A DNA stretch of 64,000 nt from Gari tellinella (taxonomy: Eukaryota; Mollusca; Bivalvia; Cardiida; Psammobiidae), in contig OV277864.1 in the NCBI GenBank assembly GCA_922989275.2, forward strand, positions 56,047,550-56,111,549. The letters run 5' to 3'. Shown here piece by piece: positions 10,733 through 21,411 of the stretch; position 1 is the first letter of the stretch, and each line of letters opens with the position of its first letter. Below the pieces are notes generated by a model, which saw only the letters and a list, made by a program, of their open reading frames with translations, was not told the DNA's origin and ran no database searches. A program made the position numbers and the translations under genes.

Positions 10733-10946
10733 TTCCTTTACTGCCACACTATTTCCTACTAAACAAATTGTAGACTTACTTTAACTTTGCAAATTAACAT
10801 TTCAAGCAATTTGAATGAATATTAACATCAATATGAGTCTCAAACAGTTTGGATCCTGATCAGATGCCGCGTAACGCGGCATCTGATCAGGATCCAAACT
10901 GTTTGCAAATATTAGTACACTAAGGGCCAAGGATATGAAGGGGTTA
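10729..10946. mobile_element. family J MITE, adjoining copy
   Basis: TTAATTCCTTTACTGCC to ATATGAAGGGGTTAA (10943-10946). Core hairpin 10837-10905 (caaacagtttggatcctgat and inverse). Confidence 0.82.
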
Positions 10947-11158
10947 ATTAAATTCCTGTCATATGTTTGTCATTACATGATGAACACAGTTGGAGCATTT
11001 GTGATAGTAATGAATTTAAATGAAACGCCAGACACCTTTATAAAATTGGAAAACACCACCGACTCAGCGACTGATCACGTCTTCTTGATCGTAAACTACT
11101 TGTCCATGTCAGCTTTATAACTATCTCGAGGCTATGACATAACGAGGAAGCCTAATTA

Positions 11159-11252
11159 ATTTATAAAATTAATTAATTGTAAAAATAACTACAAATGATA
11201 TAAACCGTGTACAGAACAAACAATTAAGAAACAATTTACAATTAGCCCAATT
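11159..11252. repeat. K repeat with empty TTAA target site
   Basis: About 94 bases matching 13445-13507 plus 13722-13744. Here 'acaaTTAAgaaacaa' has a single TTAA (11224-11227). In the other copy a 214-bp family B element lies at exactly that position. Confidence 0.88.
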
Positions 11253-11286
11253 GACACAATATAATATACATGTATGATTATATATA

Positions 11287-11483
11287 CAGGGTTCCAGATA
11301 AGAGGGAGTAAACTGAACAAATGCAACATTTTCTCACTTATTTCAGGATCAAATCCTATGGTGTAACTACTCATTAGAATTGTCTCTTGGAGACAATTCT
11401 AATGAGTAGTAACAACATAGGGTTTTAAGCAGAAATAAAGATTTTAGTTGTTTTTTTAAATACTCCCCTTATCTACAGCTCTG
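11287..11483. mobile_element. family E MITE
   Basis: CAGGGTTCCAGATAAG ... ATCTACAGCTCTG, core palindrome around 11366-11414. No clear target duplication. Confidence 0.82.
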
Positions 11484-11832
11484 ATAGAACTTCTACAGAA
11501 GCCTTCTGCATTATTTCAACGCTGCAGTAAAAACTCGCCTGTCCCTAGATATATCTCAAAGCTCTTTGATGAAAATTTCTATAATAGTTTTGACTGTATA
11601 GAATAATCTGTAGAGTCTAACAAGAAATATGTAGAAACTTAAAAGACTTAAATCACATAAATTGTATTTAAATTACAATATCAGACTCGCTTCATTTGAA
11701 AATTGGCCCAAAGAAATTTGCATGTAAACTAGCTGTTATGTTCTTGTCTTTACTCAATTCTATTGTCATAAACAGTAATATAAGTAACGTAATCAACTTG
11801 TGGGGAAGATTTTGGTTTGTTTGAAAAGTAAA
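11484..11832. other. unannotated intron DNA
   Basis: AT-rich; nothing recognised. Confidence 0.5.
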
Positions 11833-12046
11833 TTAACCCTTAGCCTGCCACTCACGACTATAGCTCCATATGCAAACAGCTTGGATCCGGATGAGACGCC
11901 GAGTAACTCGGCGTCTCATCAGGATCCAAGCTGTTTGACACTCGGACAACATTTTCAGCAATTTTGAGCAACTTTGAAGCACTTTGAAACTTGAAGCAGA
12001 CGAGAAATATAGCAGACGACAATTTATTTGGCGGGCTAAGGGTTAA
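11833..12046. mobile_element. family B MITE, copy 2 (214 bp)
   Basis: TTAA at 11833-11836 and 12043-12046; almost identical to copy 1, differing mainly at one base of the core (catcagg for catccgg). Confidence 0.93.
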
Positions 12047-12248
12047 ATATTTTCCAACATTTCCTGTTATTTTTTCTGCAAACAGTATATTGTAACAACC
12101 CATTAGGATTGTGCCTCTTGTAGGATGGTTCTGCTTTACTTGCATGGCCTGAAAACTGCACCATACACTAAATTCTAGATTAGATTATGACGTCGTTTTT
12201 TAAATACAAATTACGTAACATTTACGTCATAATTATGGAATGTATAAA

Positions 12249-12446
12249 CAGAGCTCCAGGTTGAATAGGGGGAGTAACTCAAAACGAATAAAGTCTTTAT
12301 TTCTGCATTAAACCATGTGGTGTCACTACTCATTAGAATCGACTCTCCGAGACGATTCAGGTGGGTGTTTACATCAAGGGATTTGGTGCTGAAATGTGTA
12401 TGAATGTTGGATTTGTTCAGTTTACTTCCTCTTATCTGGAGCCCTG
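12249..12446. mobile_element. family E MITE
   Basis: CAGAGCTCCAGG ... TATCTGGAGCCCTG with the 7-base duplication gtataaa at 12242-12248 and 12447-12453. The right arm of the core palindrome is mutated. Confidence 0.87.
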
Positions 12447-12585
12447 GTATAAAACTATGTGTAGCCGTTTTCCCTTGTATTGTTTACTTTTGTTGTTCAA
12501 TGTTACTTTGAGTTATAATTATAATGCTAATGTTTCTCACTATCCGTGGGACTTATGCATATGTAAATAAAAGTTGAAGTTGAAA
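12447..12585 (+). repeat. possible LINE 3' tail
   Basis: T-rich stretch ending 'aaataaaagttgaagttgaa', a polyadenylation-like signal followed by a short repeated tail, as in CR1/L2-type 3' ends. No ORF. Confidence 0.3.
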
Positions 12586-12609
12586 GCATCTATCTTGAAA
12601 ACTAAAAAC

Positions 12610-12848
12610 AAACATTTTCAACACCATGGTCCTGTTTAAAATTTACTCATAACATTTCAAACAGTGTAGACCTAGATCAGAGGGCTCTAGGAGCCCTCTG
12701 ATCAGAGTCTACACTATTTGCTAATTTAGAGCAGTATATGATAAACTAACCAGAATTCTAAGCAGATTGGTATATGTTTTTGTGACTAAAATGATCCACA
12801 AAGGAATCTAATAACCCACAAGAGTTACTTTGTGCTGAAAGAGTTTAA
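12610..12848. mobile_element. family C MITE
   Basis: 'ttcaacaccatggtcctg' left part, core hairpin 12659-12717 (tagacctagatcagagggct), right end GAAAGAGTTTAA. Confidence 0.8.
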
Positions 12849-12963
12849 CTTGTGTGATGCTGCTCTCTTATCTGAGTCTACACTGTTACCTTAGGACAAA
12901 TATACTTTTGTCAGGTACACTCTTTGCAAATGACACATATATGTGCAACTAGGATTAGAAGCA

Positions 12964-13160
12964 ATAACCCATTACACCATAGCCTGTTTCTAGTACTAAA
13001 GATAGGTGACCACTTAAAGCTGGTTGAAAGTAAAGCAGAATGTGCCTTAAGGCACATTCTGTTTTACTTTCAACCAGCTTTAAGCTATTATCTGCAAGGA
13101 TATAGAAACTATTTCTTATGATACATATTCATGACTGTATAAAAGAGACTATTTTTCTAG
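12964..13160. mobile_element. family A MITE
   Basis: TAACCCATTACACCATAGCC left end and perfect core palindrome 13022-13080; right third lost. Confidence 0.82.
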
Positions 13161-13507
13161 TTTGAAAAAAAAACAAGGATTAGGGTAAACTAGTCTATTG
13201 TTTACTAACCGACCTCTGGTACACTTGCCATTTGAGTTGATATCACCAATATTACTAAGGACAAGTCACCAGCCAGGGATAGAGACCAATCAATCAACAG
13301 TTAACTGCCCCTGACATGCTCCCTGCCTTCACAAGTAGCCTGTTTAACCCCTTCACTGCCTTACTCCAAATACAGCAGTTATTTGCAAACAGTTTGGATC
13401 CTGATCAGACGCCGCAGTATGACATAATGAGCAAATGTAATGAATTTATAAAATTAATTAATGTAAAAATAACTGCAAATGATATTAACAGTGTATAGAG
13501 AAAACAA

Positions 13508-13721
13508 TTAACCCTTAGCCTGCCACTCACGACTATAGCTCCATATGCAAACAGCTTGGATCCGGATGAGACGCCGAGTAACTCGGCGTCTCATCCGGAT
13601 CCAAGCTGTTTGACATTCGGACAACATTTTCAGCAATTTTGAGCAACTTTGAAGCACTTTGAAACTTGAAGCAGACGAGAAATATAGCAGACGACAATTT
13701 ATTTGGCGGGCTAAGGGTTAA
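13508..13721. mobile_element. family B MITE, copy 3 (filled site)
   Basis: 214 bases between TTAA 13508-13511 and 13718-13721. It lies in the K repeat whose empty version is at 11159-11252; this pair shows insertion at TTAA with TTAA duplication. Confidence 0.95.
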
Positions 13722-13854
13722 GAAACAATTTACAATTAGCCCAATCAGGATCTAAATAGTTTGACACTCATTGCAATATTTTTAGGTCAAAATTCCTAAA
13801 TTGGAAATTTGAGAAATAAAAGCAGATGACAATTGTTTGAAATTGATGACAATA

Positions 13855-14046
13855 CAGGGCTCCAGATAAGGGGAGTATTTCAAAAACTAAAACCTTTATT
13901 TCTGCTTTAAACCCTATGGTGTCACTACTCATTAGAATCGTCTCAAAGAGACGATTCTAATGAGTAGTTACACCATAGGATTTGGTGCTGTATAAGTGAG
14001 AAAAGGTTGGATTTGTTCAGAATACTCCCTCTTATCTGGAGCTCTG
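13855..14046. mobile_element. family E MITE nested in family J
   Basis: CAGGGCTCCAGATAAG ... TATCTGGAGCTCTG, caata at both flanks (13850-13854, 14047-14051). Confidence 0.88.
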
Positions 14047-14104
14047 CAATATGGCAGTGAAGGGGTTAACTCTTCCAGTGCTAACATTAGTAGCTTGTCT
14101 TGCC

Positions 14105-14355
14105 TTAACCCATTACCTCATAAAAACGCCTTTTAACGCCTTCAATTTATTCCTCTAATGGAGAAAAAAGTTCAAATTTATACAGTCATGAATAAGTATT
14201 GTAAGATAATTTTTCTATATTCTAGCAGATTATAGCTTAAAGCATGCTGAAAGTAAAGCAGAATGTGCCTTAAGGCACATTCTGCTTTACTTTCAACATG
14301 CTTTAAGTGATGACTTATTTTCAATACTAGAACTGGCTATGGGGTAATGGGTTAA
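14105..14355. mobile_element. family A MITE, reverse orientation
   Basis: TTAACCCATTACCTCATA to GGGGTAATGGGTTAA (14352-14355); core palindrome 14245-14306 perfect. Confidence 0.92.
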
Positions 14356-14529
14356 TCAACAGTCTAGATCCAGATTAGACAATGAATAAATCGGTGCCTG
14401 ATCTGGATCGCTACACTATGATTGAAAATAATGAAAAATTACAGAGAAAAGAAACAATGTTAATTGCAGCACATGGAAGTTATGAAGCAGAATACGTTTA
14501 TTAGTCTTGATTATGCTATAAGCGCGACT

Positions 14530-14716
14530 TGGCAAGCTTTTGCAAACAGATTGGATCAAGATTAGATGCTGCGTAACGCGACATCAAATCTGGATCCAAA
14601 CTGTTTGATATCATATTCAACTAATCTTCAGTTCAAATACTGTAAAAACTTATTTTAATTTTTTGTTCACAGACGATATATTTGAAGCAGACGACAATTC
14701 AGCATGATAAAGATTA
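14530..14716. mobile_element. family D MITE, diverged
   Basis: Hairpin 'caaacagattggatcaagat' with mutated inverse and the 'gcagacgacaattcagcatg' right end. Confidence 0.65.
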
Positions 14717-14852
14717 AGCATCAAAGAGACATGTGAGTAGTAGTAGCTGTTTTGCCAGATATTCCCCAGGGTGGCACCTGATGAGGGGATATTAGTTTAT
14801 AGAAGTTAAGTACCGCTGTGGGTAAGGCTATATTATATAAGGTCCTCGATGT

Positions 14853-15372
14853 CTACAGCCCTAAACAAATGATCGACTGGTTTGCATACCAGATGGCGGG
14901 AGTCATGCAAAAACCGAGACCAAAAACTACTCGTACATGACAAAGTCTATAGTCTGCTTCTCGAGGGAGCTCGTCTTTACTTAGCTTCATATTAGTATGA
15001 CAGCATACTATCGGAAAACAAGGCCCCACATCACAACGTGTCCCTGTACCGTCGTTTAGACAACTTAAAATGTAATCAGCTTCATTTCCCATGTCTTTCT
15101 TAAACATAAAATTAATACTTCCTTCATTATTCTTCATTAAAAAGTGTTTGTAAAGTTAAAATATGTTGCGCAATGTCCTGATAATAGTTTTCAGGTATCA
15201 GATATGGATCAAAACTGTTGGTAGACCGCTGTGTTTGGCTAACCATTTCAAAGGCTAAGAATAAAGACCATTTATCATTGCTACCCTGTTTCAAGGGAAT
15301 AATTGTGGGCCATATGTCTCCAAGCATGCAAATTTTTTCAAGACAAAATTTTGTAAAAACTTGCCCTTTCAT
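14853..15372 (-). pseudogene. unrecognised coding-like stretch with a frameshift
   Basis: Two open frames abut and overlap by about 11 bases. 15372-15127 gives 81 residues (MKGQVFTKFCLEK..., IWPTIIPLKQGSNDKW, PYLIPENYYQDIAQHI). 15137-14853 gives 94 residues (GNEADYILSCLNDGTG, CDVGPCFPIVCCHTNM, LPREADYRLCHVRVVF). Composition and codon use look protein-like, and a one-base shift near 15130 at a run of T would fuse them into about 170 residues. I do not recognise the family. It lies inside the 25-kb centlein intron on the same strand. It could be a decayed retrocopy, a transposon ORF remnant or an orphan gene; the frames may also be chance. Confidence 0.3.
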
Positions 15373-15397
15373 CTTTCAATAAAAACTGGAATATACT

Positions 15398-15598
15398 TAA
15401 CCCTACGCTTGTCTTAACTCAATCTGCATTTAAATTAGTGTTTTCAAATGGGTGTAAGACTTATGCATTCTAGTAAATGTAGAAAATCAATCACAAGTGT
15501 AAAATGGTTTGGATCCAGATCAGATGCAGTCACTGTAATCTAAATCCAGACTATATGTAAATAAAAATGTTCGTCACCACTGACAGGCAAACGGTTAA
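15398..15598. mobile_element. old TTAA element
   Basis: Begins 'TTAACCCTACGCTTGTC' and ends 'aggcaaacggTTAA'; remnants of the family D-type core (tttggatccagatcagatgc). Assignment uncertain. Confidence 0.45.
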
Positions 15599-15702
15599 AC
15601 TGAACAAAACATGGATGGCATCCAGGATATTTAAAAATTTCAACACTAAACAACTGTCACAATGTCTGCAAACAAAATGCTCTGCTTATATTTTGAAATT
15701 GT

Positions 15703-16174
15703 TTCAACCCTTTACTGGATAGTTATACATTTTTACCAATCTAATTTATTCCTCCATTGAAGAAAATAGTTCCAATTTATAGTCATGAAGATGTATCATA
15801 AAAAAAAAAAAGTTTCTATATTCTAGCAGATGGTAGCTTAACCCTTTGAACCCTAGTCCCGCATATAGGCGTCCTTTTCAAACAGTGTACATGTGAATAG
15901 TACACTTGTCCTATGCAAACAGTAAAGACCCAGATCAGAGGGCTCCGAAAGGAGCCCTCTGATCAGGGTCTTCACTGTTTGTCATACTGCCAAACATTGA
16001 CAAAAACAACCCTTAAAAGTCAGAAATGGACTAGACATAAATGGAAACTGGAATTGTCCATTTAAAGTTTCAGGGAGGAAAGAGTTAAAACAGGCTGAAA
16101 GTAAAGCTGAATGTGCCTTAAGGTGCATTCTGCTTTACTTTCAACCTGCGTTAAGTGGTCACAAATTGGGTTAA
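15703..16174. mobile_element. family A MITE interrupted by family C
   Basis: The reverse copy runs to 'gcagatggtagc', is interrupted at TTAA by the 251-bp family C element, and resumes 'aacaggctgaaagtaaagc'. Ends gggTTAA at 16171-16174. Confidence 0.87.
15838..16088. mobile_element. family C MITE, full-length, nested (251 bp)
   Basis: TTAA 15838-15841 and 16085-16088. Core hairpin (gacccagatcagagggctcc, inverse) about 15925-15980. It is nearly the reverse complement of 38769-39019, equally 251 bases. Confidence 0.93.
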
Positions 16175-16403
16175 TATTCTTTATATAAACAGTACCCTAG
16201 TGACAAACATTTTGGGTTTTCTATTTAGGTATTTTATGCCTAACTGAACATACACTTTTAAAAATGTTAAACAGTTAAGATACTTATCAGACATAAAAGA
16301 CTTTGACTCCAGGAGCATAATTGGAACAATCTTGATAGAGGACCTGTGCAACATAATCTAAGTGTTGACTGACAAATGAGTCATATATAGACAACTCTTC
16401 CTT

Positions 16404-16668
16404 ATAGATGGTAGATTAAAGCAGACATAAAACAAAGCAGAAGCCTGTTTCTAGTTTTGGAGACAGGGACTATTCAAACGAGGTTGAAAGTAAAGCAAAT
16501 GCAGAATTCTGCTTTACTTCTATGCTGCTTTAAACTATCATCTGCTTGGATAAAGCCAATATTTCTTATCATACCAATTCATGACTGCACACTGTGGAAC
16601 TATAATTTTCTACAGGGAAGGAATAAATTAATGACGTAAGTGGGCATATTCATGGGGTAATGGGTTCA
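16404..16668. mobile_element. family A MITE, rearranged
   Basis: An arm fragment precedes a forward copy starting 'cctgtttctagttttgg' with a decayed core and 'catggggtaatgggtt' end. Confidence 0.7.
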
Positions 16669-16712
16669 AAGAACCTAGTAACCATCTGTCTCATAATCTG
16701 ACAACAATTTTT

Positions 16713-16852
16713 TAGCATTACCCAACAAATACGCCTTTTTACACCTCTAACTTATTCCTCCACTGAAGAAGCACATTCTGCTTTACTTTCAACCTACTTT
16801 AAATGGTCACCTATCTTGAAAACGAATAACATGTAATGGGGTAATGGGTTAA
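16713..16852. mobile_element. family A MITE, internally deleted
   Basis: Reverse copy: left end to 'cactgaagaag', then directly 'cacattctgctttac' and the right arm to gggTTAA at about 16852. Confidence 0.75.
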
Positions 16853-16894
16853 GGGAAGGATAAAGCAGACAAGATTTACTCTGTATGCAAAGGA

Positions 16895-17234
16895 TTAAAG
16901 AAACCGCAAAGTTTCCGGGTCAGACATGCATACATTCGCTGCATCACAAGGCAGAGCAGGAACTTTTTTAAAACTAAAATCCATTACTGGAGAAAATTCT
17001 AGCCTGTCACAAGATTTGTAATTGACAGCAACGCGAGTCAAAGAGTTTACATCTATCATAAGAAACTGTCCTGATATAAAACTCATAAACATCCATCACG
17101 GCAATCATCGTTGATTCCTCCTGCTGTCTAATTCTCCGAAAGCATCGTAATCCGAGCAGCAAATGAAATCCTGCCTCATTCCGCAGGGATTTTCCCAAAC
17201 TAGCGACCTTTCTCATAATTGCCGAGCTTGACAA
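16895..17234 (-). pseudogene. unrecognised coding-like stretch, two overlapping frames
   Basis: In MITE-free DNA, frame 17234-17007 gives MSSSAIMRKVASLGKSLRNE and a further 55 residues. Frame 17092-16895 gives 65 residues including RVAVNYKSCDRLEFSP and VPALPCDAANVCMSDPETL. They overlap in different frames over about 85 bases, which fits a frameshifted relic. Function is not recognised. No splice-site arrangement convincingly links it to centlein. Confidence 0.22.
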
Positions 17235-17799
17235 ATTTGAGTATTTGTCAAAACGTTAATTGGTCTTCTCCGATGAGTCGTTGAAATCAATCAAAGTTAT
17301 ACAGTTGGGATGTTTTATTAATGTTTATCAGTGCAACATGACAAGTGGAACTAATCGCTTGTGATATTCATGGAGGGATCTGTCAGTCTTTGTAAAGGCC
17401 GCACCAACAACAAGAGCAAACTACAAGCAATTGCATCAAAGTATTTTCAATACATAGGTAATTAATTTTCTCCCCTCGTACAGTTCAACACGGATATTCT
17501 GAACATTAAACGTTCAGCTCATTTTGAGTGATATCAACAGCAAATACTTTGAAAGCAGAATGGAATTAATTTAGAAAGTTTTTAAAGCTTTCTGTTTTAC
17601 TTTCATCTTGCATAAAGGAGCCATTTATGTGAAACATGCTTTCTTTTGAGTTGTGTTTGTAGTAGAGTTTTACTGTTCAAGCTCTTGAAACATGTATTTC
17701 AATACTGTAAAATTCCTAAAACCTGGGACACCATATAATGCAAACTTTGAACAAATTGTTTGATTGCCCAGTGATTTGTCCAAAAGGTGCAAACTGAAT
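17235..17799. other. mostly unique intron DNA
   Basis: A small hairpin at about 17572-17598 (agaaagtttttaaagctttct) is the only structure seen. Confidence 0.5.
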
Positions 17800-17866
17800 G
17801 GCAAACAGTGTAGACCCTTATCAGATGGAGCAGTCTGATCAGGGTATACACTGTTTACTCAGGCCT
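17800..17866. mobile_element. family C core remnant
   Basis: 'caaacagtgtagaccctta' ... 'cagggtatacactgtttac', shortened hairpin without ends. Confidence 0.6.
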
Positions 17867-18189
17867 GTCCCAACACTCAGGATAATTTAGTTTCCTTCTG
17901 TACAATGAAACCTTGCTTTTATGTACACTCCAAAGCATGATAAAATGTTGATGTCAAAGACTTAAAGTGGCAGTTTTATCCTTTTTTCTTCCTATATAAC
18001 ACCTTTTGGCACTTATACTTATTCCTAAAACAAATGTTTTCCCATTCTTTAACTGAGCTTTACAACAAGTTTTCCTACATTCTGACAGGTGACAGCTTAA
18101 AGCAGGCTAAAAATAAAGGAGTATTCCTTTATACTTGTCCCCGAAAAAAAGCACACAAGTCATGTGTGTGGTATGTGAGAAAACATCAC

Positions 18190-18441
18190 AATAACCCATT
18201 ACCCCATAGTCCATTTCCTGTATTGAAAATAGGTGCCAACTTAAAGCAGGTTGAAAGTAAAGCAGAATGCGCCTTAGGGCGCATACTGCTTTACTTTCAG
18301 CCTGCTTAAAGCTACCATCTACTAGAAAATAGAAAATATTTCTTATGATAAACATTCACAATTGTATAAAATTGGATTTTTTTTTCAGTGCAGGAATAAA
18401 TTAGAGGCGTAAAAAGACGTATTTATGGGTTAATGGGTTAA
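18190..18441. mobile_element. family A MITE
   Basis: TAACCCATTACCCCATAGTC to TTAATGGGTTAA (18438-18441), core palindrome 18249-18305. A separate arm fragment of the same family lies at 18085-18125. Confidence 0.9.
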
Positions 18442-18690
18442 ATTATAATTTGTTGAATGCATTGTAGGAGGACATGGATGAACAAGGTATGTATGTACAC
18501 TCTATATGTGGACAGACACCCAAAAATGAAAGTATTGATGAAGGGACGGAGATGGGTTTTACGGTACTGCCACACAAAATTGGCCATAAGAATGGAGCAG
18601 AAAGCAAAAGATCATAATGGGCCTGATAGACCCTGGTCATGTCAACCCAGTCAGACCAGATGATTTTTTTCAAATACCTACCACCATTTA

Positions 18691-18944
18691 TACAATACCC
18701 CATAATCTGTTTCTAGTATTGAAGAAAGGTGACCACTTAAAGCAGGTTGAAAGTAAAGCAGAATGTGCCTTAAGGCACATTCTGCTTTACTTTCAATCTG
18801 TTTAAGATACTATCTAATTGATTAAAGAAAACATTTCAAATGATACACATTCATAACAGTATAAAATGGAACGATTATCTTCACTAATTAGTAGAGGAAT
18901 AATTTAAATGTGCTAAAATGCATATCTATGAAGTAAAGGGTTAT
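18691..18944. mobile_element. family A MITE
   Basis: 'taccccataatctgtttctag' left end, perfect core palindrome 18738-18797, right end 'gaagtaaagggtta'. Confidence 0.87.
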
Positions 18945-19420
18945 ACATACATATATATACAGTATTGCATCCCTACACAAATAATCAAGGTTATATACGG
19001 TAAAATTTCTAGTATTGCATCCCTACAACAATAACCAACTTCCAGTTTTGATTTGAAGACAATTTTAGGTACCTACAAAAGACAAACACAATACCAGGAC
19101 TGAGGTTCTTCAATCTTACATGGAAGCATTCCACTTCCGATGTTAAAAATAGAAACTACAACAATAACCAGGGTTATATATATAGTATTGCATCCTTATA
19201 AGGATGCAATACTATATATATAACCCTGGTTATTGTTGTAGTTTAGTACAATAACCAATTTGTAGTTTTGATTTGAAGACAATTTTAGGTACCTACAAAA
19301 GACAAACACAATACCAGGACTGAGGTTCTTCAATCTTACATGGAAGCATTCCACTTCCGATGTTAAAAATAGAAACTACAAAAACAACCAGGGTAATATA
19401 TACAGTATTGCATCCCTACA
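18945..19420. repeat. direct repeat with a palindromic junction
   Basis: A block of about 150 bases ('gatttgaagacaattttagg' ... 'gttaaaaatagaaactacaa') occurs at about 19049 and again 220 bases on, with a third partial copy at 19443. Between the first two lies a palindrome (19167-19244) built from 'ctatatatataaccctggtt' and its inverse. Confidence 0.8.
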
Positions 19421-19804
19421 ACAATAACCAATCTGTAGTTTTGATTTGAAGACATTTTTTAACACCTACAACAGACAAAAGCCAAAATCAAATTTTTTCG
19501 AACAAATTTCTTCAATCTTACACGGCAGCGTTCCACTTGCTAGGCTATCAAAACATCACAGCTTGCTCAATTTACGTTTAGTCACATACTGCATCACAGA
19601 AACCCACTGAATTTAAATGAGTAATAACTCACGAATATTTTCATTTAAATTTGCTAACTTTGCGCAAGTTTCTAAACAGCCCATTACGCACCAGCTATAG
19701 ATCATCGGTCTAAACAGACAGCAGGGACAAGCCGGTTCAATAGTCATTGGAAGTAGTCAATTTGTAGTTTCTCCCAAGATTTCTGCTCTACAGTACAACC
19801 TGTA
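19421..19804. other. unannotated intron DNA
   Basis: Holds the third partial copy of the preceding direct repeat, then nothing recognised. Confidence 0.5.
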
Positions 19805-20021
19805 TTAATTCCATGCATGTTGGGTAATTTTTCAGTTTGCAACAATTGTTGTCATCTGCTTCTGTTCTAAAAATAGAATTAGGCAAATTTCTTTTTAAAA
19901 CAGGATCAAGGTGTCAAACAGATTGAATCCCGATGAGACGCCACGTTACGTGGCGTCTCATCAGGATTCAAACTGTTTGCACTGATAATAACGATTTGGC
20001 CACTAGCATGCGAAGAGTTTA
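19805..20021. mobile_element. family D MITE
   Basis: TTAATTCCATGCATGTTGGG at the left, GCATGCGAAGAGTTTA at the right, core hairpin 19914-19980 (gaatcccgatgagacgccac). Confidence 0.85.
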
Positions 20022-20079
20022 TCGGCTACAAGATATCAGCTGAATTTCTAGTTTTAATGATTATACAGCTTAATGAGGA

Positions 20080-20140
20080 AAAAGAAATGCAGAAAGTTGC
20101 TAATGGAGCTTTCTGCATTACTTTTCTCCTTCAATAAGTG
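20080..20140. repeat. small hairpin, 'gcagaaag' type
   Basis: 'aaatgcagaaagttgc' with inverse 'gctttctgcatta'. Similar hairpins at 9728-9772, 23985-24050 and 44985-45035 suggest another small MITE family. Confidence 0.55.
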
Positions 20141-20344
20141 GTAACAAATGTTTTCTATAATTCTGCTTCACTCAAGTTTCACTGTTTTTCTATTTCCCTA
20201 ATCATTATCCCTATGAATGGAATCCCAGATTTTGTTTGCAAGTACAGTAAAACCTCTCTATTACGGCCACTAAAAAGAAAGTTAATTTATTGTAACAAAA
20301 TCAGATGACAGCTTAAAGCAATGTGACAGTAAAACATAAAGCTC

Positions 20345-20593
20345 TTAACCCATTACCCCATAAATACTTCTTTTTACGTCTCCAATTTATCCCTAGTCTG
20401 AAGAAAATAGTTCCAATTTATACAGTTGTGAATATTCAACATTAGAAATAATTTCTATATTCTAGCAGCTGGTAGCTTAAAGAAGACTGAAAGTAAAGCA
20501 GAATGCGCCTAAAGGCGCATTCTACTTTACTTTCAACCTGCTTTAAGTGGTCACCTATTTTCAAAACTAGAAACATGCTATGGCGTATTTGGT
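20345..20593. mobile_element. family A MITE, reverse orientation
   Basis: TTAACCCATTACCCCATA at 20345, core palindrome 20485-20545, right end mutated ('tatggcgtatttggtta'). Confidence 0.87.
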
Positions 20594-20751
20594 TATGCAG
20601 TCACCTGTCTTAAACATATAAGTCATACACTTTAGTGGTCATTACAGAGAAGTGTTACTGTAGCCAAAGTTATCATTCAGACCTAAATGGGGATACACTT
20701 GGTACCTGATCTGGAGCAAAACTGACTGGTAATCTTGGGAATATTTCATTG

Positions 20752-20990
20752 CTTAGCTCATTCACTCCTGAAACTTTTAATGGACAATTCAAATTTCAAA
20801 ATAAGATTAGTCCATTTTTGAATTTATAGGGTTGATTTTAACAATACATTGTATATTTCAAATGACAACTGTATAGACCCTGATCAGAGGGCTCCATAAG
20901 GAACCCTCTGATCAGGGTCTACACTGTTTGCATGGGACAAATGTAATCCTCTCAGATACACATTTTGTAAATGACTAGTATGAATAATTA
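20752..20990. mobile_element. family C MITE
   Basis: 'cattcactcctgaaactttt' left, core hairpin 20872-20932 (tagaccctgatcagagggct), diverged right end. Confidence 0.8.
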
Positions 20991-21209
20991 GATCTTAAAA
21001 CATGTGCAGATGACATTTTTGAAGCAACATGTGCTATTGAAGAGAAAGGGACTGCATTTTGACAGAATCAGCGAACTGCTTATTTTGCATGTGTTTATCT
21101 AGATCAGATTGAAATTCACATAAAGCCCTGAGAACTTGTTTAGAGTTTTTAATACAAGTAGCTACTTAAAACAGGCTGAAACTAAAGCTTTCTTTTCAAG
21201 TAACATCCT

Positions 21210-21411
21210 GCTTTAACTCATTATCCCATAAAATGCCTTTTTATGCCTTTAATTTATTGGTCCACTGAAGAAAATAGTCCCACTTTACAGTCATGACTAT
21301 GTTCCACAAGAAATATTTCTTATATCCTAGCAGATGGTCAGCTTAAAACATAATGAATGTAGAGCAGAATGCACCTAAAGTCGCACTCTGCTATTCTTTC
21401 AACCTGCTTCA
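21210..21411. mobile_element. family A MITE, reverse, truncated
   Basis: 'ttaactcattatcccataaa' left end and diverged core; runs into a family C fragment (21412-21540) and another family A fragment (to about 21640). Confidence 0.75.

Larger units (their letters stand above)
13344..14069. mobile_element. family J MITE swollen by nested insertions
   Basis: Outer ends TTAACCCCTTCACTGCC (13344) and ATATGGCAGTGAAGGGGTTAA (to 14069). The core hairpin is broken after 'cagacgccgc' at about 13414 by the K segment, which itself holds family B copy 3. A family E element has inserted near the right end. Four layers are visible. Confidence 0.87.

Noticed and set aside
18034..18805. Several ORFs containing 'ESKAECALRHILLYFQPA' on both strands (also at 12924, 34855 and elsewhere)
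   Set aside because: This peptide is the translation of the family A palindrome and therefore appears on both strands; it is not a protein family.
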